Source of the DNA: Paraburkholderia rhynchosiae
GTDB taxonomy: Bacteria > Pseudomonadota > Gammaproteobacteria > Burkholderiales > Burkholderiaceae
NCBI RefSeq assembly: GCF_002879865.1
Contig: NZ_PNXY01000023.1
Location: 59,348-123,347, forward strand
Direction: 5' to 3'
DNA length: 64,000 nt
This document shows, piece by piece, positions 25,880 to 35,657 of the stretch. Numbering within the stretch: the first letter of the stretch is position 1; each line of letters begins with the position of its first letter. A model generated the notes under the pieces. It saw nothing but the letters and a program-made list of their open reading frames with translations. It ran no database searches and was not told the origin of the DNA. The translations under genes and the position numbers were made by a program.

Positions 25880-27895
25880 TCAGGCGCTCACCGGCGCCTG
25901 GACTTCGAGCAACTGTGGATAGCGTTTGAGGACTTCGTCATACACTTGCTCGATCACTTGCGCACCCGGCGTCAAGGTGGCGGCAGCCTCTTTTGCGTCG
26001 AGCGCGTCGAAGATCTTGTGCTTGAGGAAATGCCGCCAGACGACCGGCGCGCGCGCGAGAATGCCCGTCAAAACGTCGTAGCGCTCGCGAGTCCATTTCG
26101 CTTCATACGCATTGCGCTCCGCGCCATAGTCGAAGTGGCACGCTGGCCGCTGTTGAGCCGCGCTTTTCGCGGCCTCGCGCAGGCTCGCGGTCGAGTCAGC
26201 GTCAATCACTCCATCGGCGAGCACCACGCCATACAGATCGCGCGCCTGATGGATCGACAGATAGCCGCGCCGTACGTCTTCCAGCACCTTCTGCGTATGG
26301 CGTTCGTAAGGATGGCCATAGCCGCCACCGCCGCATCCTTCGAGACGGATGACGTCGCCGGGACCGCACATCACCAGATCGGTCACGCCGAGATCCTCTT
26401 CGGTTTCAGTACCGGGATTACGGGTAAACCGCGAGACGGCGCCCGCTTTGCCGCCCAACACACCCCACGACGCAAAGCGCGAACGGTCGCGATTGCGTGC
26501 CGTGACGAGCGTGCCCGGCGAGAAGACGCGGAACTCCATCACGGTCCCGAGGCCGCCGCGATATTTGCCGGCGCCGGCGCTGTCCGGCACCACGCCATAG
26601 CGCGTGATGCGGATCGGCACTTCCGCTTCGTTGATCTCGACTGGCGTATTGCGCAGAAACGCAACGTTCGCGCCCGACGCGTCCGATCCATCCGCCGACG
26701 CCATGCCGCCCGCCCCGCCGCCCACCGGTCCGATCGACGCGATCACCGTGCGGCCGTTGCGGTCGACGGTCTTCACGTTGAGGATTGACATGCCGCCGGC
26801 CGGACAGGCCGGCAAGCGTTCCGGGCAGACCATGGAAAAGGCGCCGAACGTCACGTATTGCGCGACCTTCGCAGTCAGACTGCGCATGCCGACCGCTGCC
26901 GGGGGCAAGCAGTTCATGATCGTGCCTTCGGGCATGATGCAGCGCGCCACTTTCAGCATGCCCGCGTTGAGCAGCAGATCGGGGTTCAGCGAATACAGCA
27001 CGTAGTTCAGGCCGACGAGCGCGAGCACATGACGCTCCTTGCCGCCCGTCGGCATATTCAGCGACGAATTCAACTGCGGATCGCTGCCGGTAAAGTCGAA
27101 CACGAGCGAACCGTCCTTCACCGTGAGCGTCAGCGCGACACGCAGCGGTTTGCCGTTGACCGAATCCTCGTCGGCATATTCGGCGAAGAAATATTCGCCG
27201 TCCGGCATGCTTCGCACGATCGTACGCGCCTGCTCTTCCGAATAGTCGAGCAGCGCATCCATGCCGGCGCGAAACTGCTCGATGCCGAAGCGCTCGATGA
27301 TTTCCAGCACCCGCCTCTCGCCCGTCATGAGCATCGCGATTTGCGCCATCAGATCGCCGCGATTCTGCTCTGCCGCGCGCACATTGATCGCCATGTGTTC
27401 GAGCAATGCTTCATCGAGCACGCCCGCGCGGACGATCTTGGTCGGCGCGAAACGAATGCCTTCCTGATAGATCTCGGTGAGCGTGCGCGACAGCGACGCC
27501 GGCACCGCGCCGCCCATATCGGTGTTGTGAATGTGCCCGCCCACATAGCAGACGATCTCGCCGCCGAAGAACACCGGCTTCCACATCATCACGTCGGGCG
27601 TGTGCGTGGCGACGTAGCCGCTATACGCGTCGTTGGTCATGCAGATGTCACCTGGCTCGTAGTGGTCGATCATGTCGATCACCGCGCCGAAATCGAGCCC
27701 CGGATACCAGGTCGCGCCAAGCGTTTTCGGCGACGCGAACGTCAGGCCGCGCGTGTTCATGAGCGTGCAGGAGAAGTCTTCTGTTTCCTTCACGAACGCG
27801 GAATGCGCGGTGCGCACGAGCGTATACGCCATGCTTTCGGCGGCCGCGACGCAATAGTTCGCGAAGATCTGAAGGACGGATTTATCGAATGTCAT
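25880..27895 (-). CDS. hyuB: Hydantoinase B / oxoprolinase-type subunit (HyuB)
   Basis: This 671-residue protein of the hydantoinase B family has VRTAHSAFVKETEDFSCTLM, DICMTNDAYSGYVATHTPDV, a metal-binding GGHIHNTDMGG segment and EGCGGGGYGHPYER near the C-terminus. With HyuA it forms an ATP-dependent amidohydrolase or carboxylase, as in N-methylhydantoinase, 5-oxoprolinase and acetophenone carboxylase. The ATG at 27895 fits the family start; it lies 23 bp after the HyuA stop. The substrate cannot be fixed from sequence. Confidence 0.9.
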   Translation of the reverse strand: MTFDKSVLQIFANYCVAAAESMAYTLVRTAHSAFVKETEDFSCTLMNTRGLTFASPKTLGATWYPGLDFGAVIDMIDHYEPGDICMTNDAYSGYVATHTPDVMMWKPVFFGGEIVCYVGGHIHNTDMGGAVPASLSRTLTEIYQEGIRFAPTKIVRAGVLDEALLEHMAINVRAAEQNRGDLMAQIAMLMTGERRVLEIIERFGIEQFRAGMDALLDYSEEQARTIVRSMPDGEYFFAEYADEDSVNGKPLRVALTLTVKDGSLVFDFTGSDPQLNSSLNMPTGGKERHVLALVGLNYVLYSLNPDLLLNAGMLKVARCIMPEGTIMNCLPPAAVGMRSLTAKVAQYVTFGAFSMVCPERLPACPAGGMSILNVKTVDRNGRTVIASIGPVGGGAGGMASADGSDASGANVAFLRNTPVEINEAEVPIRITRYGVVPDSAGAGKYRGGLGTVMEFRVFSPGTLVTARNRDRSRFASWGVLGGKAGAVSRFTRNPGTETEEDLGVTDLVMCGPGDVIRLEGCGGGGYGHPYERHTQKVLEDVRRGYLSIHQARDLYGVVLADGVIDADSTASLREAAKSAAQQRPACHFDYGAERNAYEAKWTRERYDVLTGILARAPVVWRHFLKHKIFDALDAKEAAATLTPGAQVIEQVYDEVLKRYPQLLEVQAPVSA

Positions 27896-27918
27896 AGTGC
27901 GTTTCCAGGGTCGGCCAA

Positions 27919-29958
27919 TCAGACGGCTTCGAGAAAGAGGTTGCCGTATTCGTCCACACGGCCGTCGAAGCCCGGCAGCACACAAGTCGTGGTGTCGTCT
28001 TGCGCGACGATCGCCGGACCCGCGAACCGGTGTCCTGCAAGCAGTGAGGAACGCTGGTAAAGCGGCACACGGCGCCAGCTACCGTCCAGATACACATCGA
28101 TCTCGGATTCGACGCGCGGCGCACCGTCGCCCATCGCGATATGCGGCAGTTCGGGCTTCGGCGTAGGCGCGGTGATAACGAGCCGCAGCGCTACCACCTG
28201 AATCGGCGATTTCTCGTCGCTGTGTCCGAAGAGGCGCGCGTGTTCCCGATGAAAAGCCTGCGCGATCGCATTGATATCGCCGCTGATGATCGCCTCTGCC
28301 TCAATCGGCGTGTCGATTTCAAACGATTGCCCGCGATAGCGCATATCGGCCGACACGGCAATATCGGCGGTGGCGTCGGTACCCGTCTCGCGAATCACCC
28401 ACGCGCGCGCGTCGGCTTCGAGATGCGCGAGATCCTGCGCGAGCAGGACGAGCGACGCGCGGTCGAGCGGATAGTATGTCGTCCGAACGAAATCGTTCTT
28501 CGTGTCGGCGATCAGGCCGCCGAGCGCGCTGAGCACGCCGGGTGTGGTCGGCACCAGCAGATTGCGCACGTTCAGCGCGCGCGCGAGAAAACAGCCGAGC
28601 ATCGGCCCTGCGCCGCCGAACGGCATCAGCGCAAAAGTGCGCGGGTCGATCCCGAAGCGCGAACTCAGCCGGCTCACGCCCGCGTACATGCCGGAGATCG
28701 AGACTTCGATGATGGCCGCCGCGGTCTCGTACACGTCGAGTCCGAGACGCCGGGCAAGCGGTTCGATGGCTCGCAGCGACGCGTCCACATCCACCTTCAC
28801 CGCGTTATAGCCGAGCGCGGCGCTGCCGAGCACGCCGATGGCGGCGAACGCATCGGTGATGGTCGGGCGTGTGCCGCCGCGTCCATAACACACCGGTCCT
28901 GGGCTCGATCCGGCGCTTTCGGGACCGACTTTGAGCACACCGAATTCGTCCACCCAGGCAATGGAGCCCCCGCCGTCGCCAACTGAGGACACCGACACGG
29001 ACGGAATATGAATCTGGAATTCGCCGATGTATTCGCCGGTCGCGTATTGCGGTTTGCCGTCCACGATCAGCGCAATATCCGCAGTCGTCCCGCCGATGTC
29101 GAGACTCATGCAGTCTTTCACCTTGCAGAGCTTCGCGAGATACGCGGCCCCAATCACGCCGGATGCCGTGCCGGACAAAATCATCTGCACGCAGTTCTGC
29201 TTGCCGTGCTCGGCGCTCATCACGCCGCCGTTCGACTTGGTGACTTTGAGGTCCGCGCTCACTCCGCTTTCGGCCAGCGCCGCCTGCAGTTGCGTCAAAT
29301 AGTTCGACACGCGCGGCTGGACATAGCCGCCAATGGTCGCCGTTACCGTCCGCTCGTATTCGCGGATGATCGGCCAGACCTCATGCGAACAGGACACGAA
29401 GAAGCCCGGCAGCGCCGCCTCGATGATCGTCTTCACCTGCTGTTCATGCGCCGGGTTGCGGTATGAGTGGAGCAGCGACACGACCACGCCCTCGCAGCCT
29501 GCCGCCTGCAGGCCGTAAACCGCTTCGAGCACGCTTGTCTCGTCGACGGGTGTCTCTTCGACGCCGTCCGCGCCGATGCGCTCGACCACGCCGAACACGC
29601 GATCGCGCGGAATCAGCGGCGCGGGACGGCTCGACATCAGGTGATACATATCGGGGATCTTCAAACGCGCGATGTCGAGCACGTCCTCGAAGTTGCGGGT
29701 GGTGATGAGGCCCAGCTTCAGCCCGCGGCGCTGGACCACTGCATTCACGCCCACCGTCGTGCCATGAGTGAAATACGTCACCTCGTGCGGCTCGATGCCG
29801 TAGCGCTCGCGCAGTCCGTCGACGCCCGCCAGCACTTCGCTGCCCGGGCTGTCGGGACGGGAGAACACCTTCAGCGTGCGAATGCTTCGCGTCGCTTCGT
29901 CCAGCACTGCGAAGTCGGTGAAAGACCCACCGATATCGACTCCGATTCTCAAACCCAT
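27919..29958 (-). CDS. hyuA: Hydantoinase A / oxoprolinase-type subunit (HyuA)
   Basis: This 679-residue protein of the hydantoinase A family has the ASKHA-type ATP-binding motifs GVDIGGSFTDFAVLDE at the N-terminus and SLDIGGTTADIALIVDG in the middle, plus FTHGTTVGVNAVVQRRG and MPFGGAGPM. It should hydrolyse ATP to activate a cyclic amide or carbonyl for HyuB. It lies between an amine-oxidase gene (52-bp gap) and hyuB (23-bp gap) in one operon. The mix of HyuAB with oxidases and an aminotransferase suggests a nitrogen heterocycle or N-substituted amino acid as substrate. Confidence 0.9.
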   Translation of the reverse strand: MGLRIGVDIGGSFTDFAVLDEATRSIRTLKVFSRPDSPGSEVLAGVDGLRERYGIEPHEVTYFTHGTTVGVNAVVQRRGLKLGLITTRNFEDVLDIARLKIPDMYHLMSSRPAPLIPRDRVFGVVERIGADGVEETPVDETSVLEAVYGLQAAGCEGVVVSLLHSYRNPAHEQQVKTIIEAALPGFFVSCSHEVWPIIREYERTVTATIGGYVQPRVSNYLTQLQAALAESGVSADLKVTKSNGGVMSAEHGKQNCVQMILSGTASGVIGAAYLAKLCKVKDCMSLDIGGTTADIALIVDGKPQYATGEYIGEFQIHIPSVSVSSVGDGGGSIAWVDEFGVLKVGPESAGSSPGPVCYGRGGTRPTITDAFAAIGVLGSAALGYNAVKVDVDASLRAIEPLARRLGLDVYETAAAIIEVSISGMYAGVSRLSSRFGIDPRTFALMPFGGAGPMLGCFLARALNVRNLLVPTTPGVLSALGGLIADTKNDFVRTTYYPLDRASLVLLAQDLAHLEADARAWVIRETGTDATADIAVSADMRYRGQSFEIDTPIEAEAIISGDINAIAQAFHREHARLFGHSDEKSPIQVVALRLVITAPTPKPELPHIAMGDGAPRVESEIDVYLDGSWRRVPLYQRSSLLAGHRFAGPAIVAQDDTTTCVLPGFDGRVDEYGNLFLEAV

Positions 29959-30010
29959 GTCGTGTCCCTGCCTGTCTGAAGTGATGTGCGTGCCGGCGCT
30001 GCCGGCGCAG

Positions 30011-31345
30011 TTAGGCGTGCTGTCTGCGTTTGTCGAGCACGTCGCGAATCTGGTAGTAGCTGCCGAGCGCGGGCATGAACCACGGCTTGCCGCTATAGAG
30101 CGGATGCGTGACCATCGGAGTGCCGTAGGCGCTGGTTTCCGGCGCCTGCCCTTCGATGATCAGGCGCGCAATCTTGTAGCCGAGATACGTCATCATCACC
30201 ACGCCGCTGCCGTTGCAGCCGAGCGCGTAATACATGCCGTCGGCGGTGCGGCCCAGGTGCGGAAGGAAGTCGAGCGTAAGCGCCACTGTGCCGCCCCAGC
30301 TATATGCCACCTTGACCTCGGCCATCTGCGGAAAACGCTCGACCATCTGCGCATGCAAAATTGCAGCGGACTCACGGCGATCGAGGTTATAAAAGCGCGC
30401 GCGCCCACCGAACAGCAGGCGCTTGCCGTCAGGTGAATAGCGGTAGTAGTTGACGACGCGGCGCGTCTCCGAGATGCCGCGACGCTTCGGGATCAGCGAA
30501 GCCCGTAAGTCAGCCGGTACCTCTTCTGTCGCGATCTGATGGGACACGACCGGCACCACGCGACGTTGCAGATCGGGCATCGAAGAATCCGTATAGCCGT
30601 TTGTGCAGATCACCACATGCCGGCCGGCGAGCGCGCCGCGCGATGTCTCGATCCGGTATTGCGCTCCAACACGCGCGATGCTTTTAACCGCGGCGCGACT
30701 GCACACCGTGACGCCTGCGCCGCGTGCGGCGGCGAGCAGGCCGGCGAACATCATCGACGGATGAACCTGGCCCGCGCGTTCGAGCAAAACGCCGCCGGCG
30801 TAGATGTCGCTCGCCAGTTCGCCGCGCAGTTCGTCGCGCGAAAGAAGTCGTGCACCGGCGCGAGCATAAGTGTTCAGATTGACGATGCGCTTGCGCCACG
30901 CGGCCATATGCGCGTCGGTCCACATCGCGTTGATGCGCCCGGCCTTCACGTAGCTGCATTCAATCGCGTTGTCGCGCAGGATGCTTTCGAACACCTCGTA
31001 TGACACCGACGCTTCCGTCAACAACGTCCGCTGACGTTCTTCGGATACCGAACTATCCAGCTTTCTGCCTGAAGGCGCCTTGCCCACATTTACGCCGCCC
31101 GACACCTGTCCGCCGCTGAGCGTGCTCGCGCCGATGCCCGGCACATCGGCTTCGAGCACCGCAACGCGCAAGCCCTGCTTCGCGAATTCGAGCGCGCACG
31201 ACAAGCCCGCATAGCCAGCGCCGACAATCGCCACGTCCACTTCGCGAGGCACGTCCGACATCAGTTCGTCGTGAGGACGCCAGTCTTTCCACCAGTACGG
31301 TGTGTCGGTGAAATCGGAAGAAAACACTTGGTTGCGCGTGGACAC
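30011..31345 (-). CDS. FAD-dependent amine/amino acid oxidase (DAO family, PuuB-like)
   Basis: This 444-residue flavoprotein has the Rossmann motif VAIVGAGYAGLSCALEFA at about 38-55, STLSGGQVSGGVN after it, and GMYYALGCNGSGVVMMTYLG near the end. Like the oxidase at 22717 it belongs to the PuuB/OrdL branch. The start codon is GTG with GGGAC upstream. The N-terminal WWKDWRPHDEL segment is typical of gamma-glutamylputrescine-oxidase relatives. It is the third gene of the operon, after the aminotransferase. Confidence 0.86.
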   Translation of the reverse strand: MSTRNQVFSSDFTDTPYWWKDWRPHDELMSDVPREVDVAIVGAGYAGLSCALEFAKQGLRVAVLEADVPGIGASTLSGGQVSGGVNVGKAPSGRKLDSSVSEERQRTLLTEASVSYEVFESILRDNAIECSYVKAGRINAMWTDAHMAAWRKRIVNLNTYARAGARLLSRDELRGELASDIYAGGVLLERAGQVHPSMMFAGLLAAARGAGVTVCSRAAVKSIARVGAQYRIETSRGALAGRHVVICTNGYTDSSMPDLQRRVVPVVSHQIATEEVPADLRASLIPKRRGISETRRVVNYYRYSPDGKRLLFGGRARFYNLDRRESAAILHAQMVERFPQMAEVKVAYSWGGTVALTLDFLPHLGRTADGMYYALGCNGSGVVMMTYLGYKIARLIIEGQAPETSAYGTPMVTHPLYSGKPWFMPALGSYYQIRDVLDKRRQHA

Positions 31346-31437
31346 GGTTGGGTCCCTGGTTGGATTGGACAGCCGCGCTCGCGGGCCCGCGAGGGCGGAA
31401 ACATTTCAGTCGCTTTGGAGCATCCGGTTATGTCATG

Positions 31438-32862
31438 TCATGACACGGATAACCCGTCGCCCGCGTCGTGCAACGCATGTCGTGTGATAGCAACAATCTC
31501 GTCGATGTCCGCGCGCGTGGCGACGAGCGGCGGCGCGAATCCGACGATGTCGTTCGTGCCTAGCGCACGGACAATCAGACCTCGCGCGAGCGCCGCCTGC
31601 GCCACGCGTTGACTCGCCTTCAACGCCGCAGGAAATGGACGGCGCTCCGTCTTGTCCGCCATCAATTCGAGCGCGGCGAGCATCCCCACGCCTCTGACAT
31701 TGCCGACGAGCGGATGCGCGTCGAACTCCTCATGCAGGCGCGTCTGGAAATAAGCGCCGACGTCGGCTGCATGACGCACCAACTGCTCCCGTTCGATGAT
31801 GTCGAGATTCGTCAACGCCGCGGCCGCGCATACCGGATGACCGGAGTAGGTCCACCCGTGATTCATCGCGCCCTGCTCGCGCGAACCGCGCTCGATCACA
31901 TCCCACACGCGTTCGCTGACGATCACGCCGGACAGCGGCAAATATCCGCTCGTCAGCCCTTTCGCCACCGACATCAGATCCGGTTCGAGGCCGTAGTGCT
32001 CGCTGCCCGTACGCGAACCGAGGCGGCCGAAACCGCACACCACTTCATCGACGGCAAAAAGAATGTCGTGACGCTTCAGCACCGCCTGAATGGCCGGCCA
32101 ATACCCGGCCGGCGGCGGCACGATGCCGCCCGAGCCCATCACCGGCTCGCCGAAGAATGCGGCGATGGTGCCGGCGCCTTCGCGCGCGATCAGTTGTTCG
32201 AGGTGCTCGACGCAATCCGCGACGAACTCGGCTTCGCTCGCACCGGGACGCGCGTCGCGATAGAAGTCGGGACTCGCCGTGTGCAGCACCTGCTGCATGG
32301 GCAGATCGAATCCCGCGTGAAATTTCGGCTGCCCCGTGAGACTGCCGGTCGCGATACCTGAGCCGTGATAACTGCGCTGCCGCGCGATGATCTTTTTCTT
32401 GCGCGGCCGTCCGAGCACGTTGTTGTAGTACCAGGCGAGTTTGATCTGCGTCTCGTTGGCGTCCGAGCCCGACATGCCGTAGAACACCTTCTTCATGCCA
32501 GGCGGCGCCCACTCTTCGATCAGACGTCGCGACAGTTCGACAGCGGGGTCGTTCGAAAAGCCCGCATACGTGTGATAGAACGACAGCTGGCGTGTCTGGG
32601 CCGCGATCGCATCGGCCATTTCCTCGCGTCCATAGCCGATGTTCACGCAATAGAGTCCCGCGAACGCGTCGATATATGAGCGGCCCGCGTGATCCTCGAT
32701 GCGGATGCCTGTCGCGCGCGTCATCAGCCGTACATCGAGTTGGCCTGACGCATGATCGGATGCGTGCGTTCCGGGATGCATCAGATGCCGCCGGTCAGTC
32801 TCGAGCGTGAGCTCGCCCTGCGTGCGCATCGCGGGGTTCATGCTCGTGTCGATGAAGTTCAT
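31438..32862 (-). CDS. Class III PLP-dependent aminotransferase
   Basis: This 474-residue aminotransferase has FYGMSGSDANETQIKLAWYY, FAVDEVVCGFGRLGS with the cofactor-binding Asp, and the PLP lysine in SVAKGLTSGYLPLSG. It is close in pattern to putrescine/diamine- or taurine-pyruvate aminotransferases (SpuC-like). I placed the start at 32862; this ATG overlaps the stop of the aldo/keto reductase gene (ATGA), so the two are translationally coupled. With two PuuB-like oxidases in the same operon, an amine or omega-amino acid is a likely substrate. Confidence 0.88.
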   Translation of the reverse strand: MNFIDTSMNPAMRTQGELTLETDRRHLMHPGTHASDHASGQLDVRLMTRATGIRIEDHAGRSYIDAFAGLYCVNIGYGREEMADAIAAQTRQLSFYHTYAGFSNDPAVELSRRLIEEWAPPGMKKVFYGMSGSDANETQIKLAWYYNNVLGRPRKKKIIARQRSYHGSGIATGSLTGQPKFHAGFDLPMQQVLHTASPDFYRDARPGASEAEFVADCVEHLEQLIAREGAGTIAAFFGEPVMGSGGIVPPPAGYWPAIQAVLKRHDILFAVDEVVCGFGRLGSRTGSEHYGLEPDLMSVAKGLTSGYLPLSGVIVSERVWDVIERGSREQGAMNHGWTYSGHPVCAAAALTNLDIIEREQLVRHAADVGAYFQTRLHEEFDAHPLVGNVRGVGMLAALELMADKTERRPFPAALKASQRVAQAALARGLIVRALGTNDIVGFAPPLVATRADIDEIVAITRHALHDAGDGLSVS

Positions 32863-33743
32863 GGCTTTTCCGCCGCTAATGAATGTGCCGGGGCGTCCCA
32901 CTCCGGATGCCACGCCGGCTTGCTTACCCGGCCGTCGGCGCGGGCGAGTGTGCCGATGCGCGCCATCGCGCGTGCATCCAGTTCAAAATCGAACACCGCG
33001 AGGTTCTCGCCGATCCGGACCGGATTCGACGATTTGGGAATGGCGGCCACGCCAGGCTGCTGCATCAGCCAGCGCAAGATGACCTGAGCCGGCTTTCGCT
33101 CGTGCTCGCGCGCGATCTCCGCGATGACCGGATCCGCGAGCAGCTTGCCGCTGCCAAGCGGCGTATGGGCAATCAGCGCCATGCCATGCCGCCGGCAAGC
33201 ATCGAGCACTTTGCTTTGATCGAGATACGGGTGGTACTCGCACTGATTGGCGACTAGCGGGACTGAGGCCAGCGCGACCGCACGATCGAGCAGCGCCGCC
33301 GGAAAGTTCGATACGCCGATATGACGCGTCAAGCCGCTGCGTTGCGCTTCGCACAGCGCGCCGATGGTCTCCTCGAGCGGCACCTCGGGATTAGGCCAAT
33401 GCACCAGCAACAGGTCGACGTGATCGAGCCCGAGCCGCGCGACGCTCGCCTGGGCGGCACGTTTGAAATCGGCCGCGCGCAATTCCGTATGCCAGACCTT
33501 GGTTGTGACGAACACCTCGTCGCGCGGCAGACCGCTCGCGGCGAGCGCCTGACCTACCGCCTGTTCGTTCTCGTAGCGCGCCGCCGTGTCGATATGGCGA
33601 TAGCCCGCTTCGAGCGCCGCACGCACGGCAAGCACGCCTTCCTCGTGAGTGGACCGCCAGGTGCCGAGGCCGATCCGCGGAATCCGCGCGCCATTGACCT
33701 CGATGACCGGCAAAGCGGTGAGCGGCTGAAAAGAAAGTCCCAT
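32859..33743 (-). CDS. Aldo/keto reductase
   Basis: This 294-residue protein of the AKR superfamily shows RIGLGTWRST, the catalytic set Asp-Tyr-Lys-His in HIDTAARYENE, VTTKVWH and LLLVHWPNPEV, and the NADPH-site segment VAAIPKSSNPVRIGEN. The ATG at 33743 fits the family start and follows GGAGAAT. It is the first gene of the seven-gene leftward operon and is divergent from the IclR gene. It could reduce an aldehyde produced by the oxidases or the aminotransferase. Confidence 0.88.
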   Translation of the reverse strand: MGLSFQPLTALPVIEVNGARIPRIGLGTWRSTHEEGVLAVRAALEAGYRHIDTAARYENEQAVGQALAASGLPRDEVFVTTKVWHTELRAADFKRAAQASVARLGLDHVDLLLVHWPNPEVPLEETIGALCEAQRSGLTRHIGVSNFPAALLDRAVALASVPLVANQCEYHPYLDQSKVLDACRRHGMALIAHTPLGSGKLLADPVIAEIAREHERKPAQVILRWLMQQPGVAAIPKSSNPVRIGENLAVFDFELDARAMARIGTLARADGRVSKPAWHPEWDAPAHSLAAEKP

Positions 33744-33783
33744 TGCCGTATTTATTCTCCGTGCTTTCAAACTCGATGAAGGT

Positions 33784-33800
33784 GTGCCACAATACGGCAC
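33784..33800. promoter_or_regulatory. Inverted repeat in the divergent operon / IclR promoter region
   Basis: GTGCC, seven bases, GGCAC is a perfect short palindrome 41 bp ahead of the aldo/keto reductase start. It is a candidate IclR operator; the evidence is only position and symmetry. Confidence 0.35.
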
Positions 33801-33902
33801 GGCGTTCCATATCCAATGCACCGAAAGTAACACGCGCTTTTTTGCGTGGCAAGCGCAGCGTGGGCAGCGCCTTGTCCGGCGCGGCCCATCATCGGAGACT
33901 GC

Positions 33903-34634
33903 ATGAAAAGTTTGTTGAAGAGCCTCGAAATCCTGGAGGCCGTATCGCAGAACCAGCCGGTCAGCGTCGGCGTATTGGCGCGTTTGCTCGATATGCCGAA
34001 GTCCAGCGTGCAGCGCGTGCTGTTGACGTTTCACGAGGCCGGCTGGCTTCGTCAGACGAGCGGCGACCTCACGCGTTGGGAAGTGGGTCCGCGAATTCTC
34101 GGCGTGCGGCCGGCGGCGTTGCGCGGCGGCGCGCTGTACGCGGCCGCGCGCGAGCCGATGCGCGAACTTCGCGATCTGACCAACGAGACGGTTCATTTAT
34201 CGGTGCCCGACAGCACCAAGTCGATGGTCCTGATCGACCGCGCGGACTGTACGCAAACCGTGCGCACCTTCAGCCCGATCGGCGACCTGAGCCCGTTCCA
34301 CGCCACCGCCACTGGCCTCGCGGTGCTGGCGTATATGAAAGAGACTGACGTCGAGGAAATCCTGAGCCGTGATCTGGCGAAATTCAGCGAGACGACACCT
34401 TGCGACCCGGCTGAGATCCGGCTCGAACTCGAACGCATCCGGCAACGCGGCTATTCGGTGAATCTCTCGCAATATCGCCACGCGGTGTGCGCAATCGGCG
34501 CGCCGATCATCGATTCCGACGGCGCGCCGGCGGCAAGCATCTGCATCTCCATGCCGGAATCGCGCTATGACCCGGCGCGTCTTGAAGAATGGGGCAACGC
34601 TGTTGCGAAGGCGGCAGCAGCGATCAGCGTGTAG
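33903..34634 (+). CDS. IclR-family transcriptional regulator
   Basis: This 243-residue protein has an N-terminal winged helix (about 1-65: SLLKSLEILEAVSQNQPVSV, MPKSSVQRVLLTFHEAGWLR) and the IclR effector domain (FHATATGLAVLAYM, GYSVNLSQYRHAVCAIGAPI). The ATG at 33903 has CGGAGA upstream. It is divergent from the hyu/oxidase operon (159-bp gap), which it most likely represses until a pathway intermediate is present. Confidence 0.9.
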   Translation: MKSLLKSLEILEAVSQNQPVSVGVLARLLDMPKSSVQRVLLTFHEAGWLRQTSGDLTRWEVGPRILGVRPAALRGGALYAAAREPMRELRDLTNETVHLSVPDSTKSMVLIDRADCTQTVRTFSPIGDLSPFHATATGLAVLAYMKETDVEEILSRDLAKFSETTPCDPAEIRLELERIRQRGYSVNLSQYRHAVCAIGAPIIDSDGAPAASICISMPESRYDPARLEEWGNAVAKAAAAISV

Positions 34635-34738
34635 CACACCCGGCGCCGCGGCCCGAGCGCGAACCGGCCACTGACACGCGAGGTGTGGCCACGACGTCGG
34701 GGCGTGCCGTGCTCACATCGATCGTCGCATGAGCGGTA

Positions 34739-35182
34739 ATGGGATTCGCCCTGCTCATGCTGGCGGCGTGCGGACCGCAAGCGCCGCAACGCGAGCCATT
34801 GACAGGCGGCGACCCTGGGCGAGGCAAGGCGCTGATCGCGCGCGCCGGTTGCGGCTCATGCCATACCATCGAGGGCGTCGAAGGCGCGAACAGTCTTGTC
34901 GGTCCTCCGCTTAACGGCTTCCGGCAGCGGACTTATATCGGCGGCGTCGCGGCCAATTCCGCGACCAATCTTGAGCGTTGGCTGATGCATCGGCAAGAGT
35001 TCAGTCCACGTACGGCGATGCCCGACCTGGGACTGAGCGCCGATCAGGCGAGAGACATCGCCGGCTACCTTTATTTGCACGGATTGCCGACGCATTGGCG
35101 AATGCATGGGCAATCGGAACGGTGCAGGTCCGCGACGCGTGCCGCCGATGCAGCCAAATGTGGCCAATGCCGCACGCGTTGA
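34739..35182 (+). CDS. c-type cytochrome, lipoprotein-like
   Basis: This 147-residue protein has a short hydrophobic leader ending in a lipobox-like LMLAACG and one haem site CGSCH, with the axial Met in TAMPDLGLSADQARDIAGYL. This is the pattern of small class I cytochromes fused to or associated with terminal oxidases. The start is poorly defined: ATG at 34739 has only a weak ribosome site. About 30 polar, Cys-containing residues follow the haem domain (ERCRSATRAADAAKCGQC), which is unusual. It converges with the BON gene with a 10-bp gap. Confidence 0.72.
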   Translation: MGFALLMLAACGPQAPQREPLTGGDPGRGKALIARAGCGSCHTIEGVEGANSLVGPPLNGFRQRTYIGGVAANSATNLERWLMHRQEFSPRTAMPDLGLSADQARDIAGYLYLHGLPTHWRMHGQSERCRSATRAADAAKCGQCRTR

Positions 35183-35192
35183 GCCCACGCCG

Positions 35193-35657
35193 TCAGCCGC
35201 GCGTTGCAGCGCCTTGCAACTCCGGCACATTGCCCGCCTGCTCATGCACGGACAGTTCATCTTCCACGCGTTCGATGCCTGGCACCGCAGCAATCTCGCG
35301 AATGACACGCTCCCTGTCCGCTGCGAGTACATGGCCCGAAATACATGCGACGCCTCGCTCGACGCGAATATCGATCGCGCCCGGGTTGGCGACTGTGCGG
35401 CCGAGGCACGAGCGCGCACGCTCGACGAGTTGCTGGTCGGAAACCGGCGCATCCGATGCCGCATGATGCAGCAGACCGTATGCGTGCCCGGCGGCTCGCC
35501 TTGCCTGCGAGCGCGATTGCTTCGACAGCTTTTTCGTCGTCGACGCCATCTTGTCGCGCAGCATCGCGCGCCGCCGCCTGCCTGACTGGTTGTCAAGGTA
35601 GTACATCGCCGCGGCGCCGATCGCAGCCGCTGCGACAGATCGTAGGAACGTATTCAC
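35193..35657 (-). CDS. BON-domain protein
   Basis: This 154-residue protein has an N-terminal membrane segment (FLRSVAAAAIGAAAMYYLD), a basic stretch (GRRRRAMLRDKM) and a C-terminal BON domain (RVERGVACISGHVLAADRER, GIERVEDELSVHEQ). BON domains bind phospholipid or mediate attachment and are common in stress-induced envelope proteins. AAGGAGG precedes the ATG. The neighbours do not suggest a pathway. Confidence 0.82.
   Translation of the reverse strand: MNTFLRSVAAAAIGAAAMYYLDNQSGRRRRAMLRDKMASTTKKLSKQSRSQARRAAGHAYGLLHHAASDAPVSDQQLVERARSCLGRTVANPGAIDIRVERGVACISGHVLAADRERVIREIAAVPGIERVEDELSVHEQAGNVPELQGAATRG

Noticed and set aside
26858..28060. 400-codon plus-strand frame across hyuB and the end of hyuA
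   Set aside because: Antisense shadow of conserved hydantoinase genes; the composition is rich in Arg, His and Ala with no recognisable domain.
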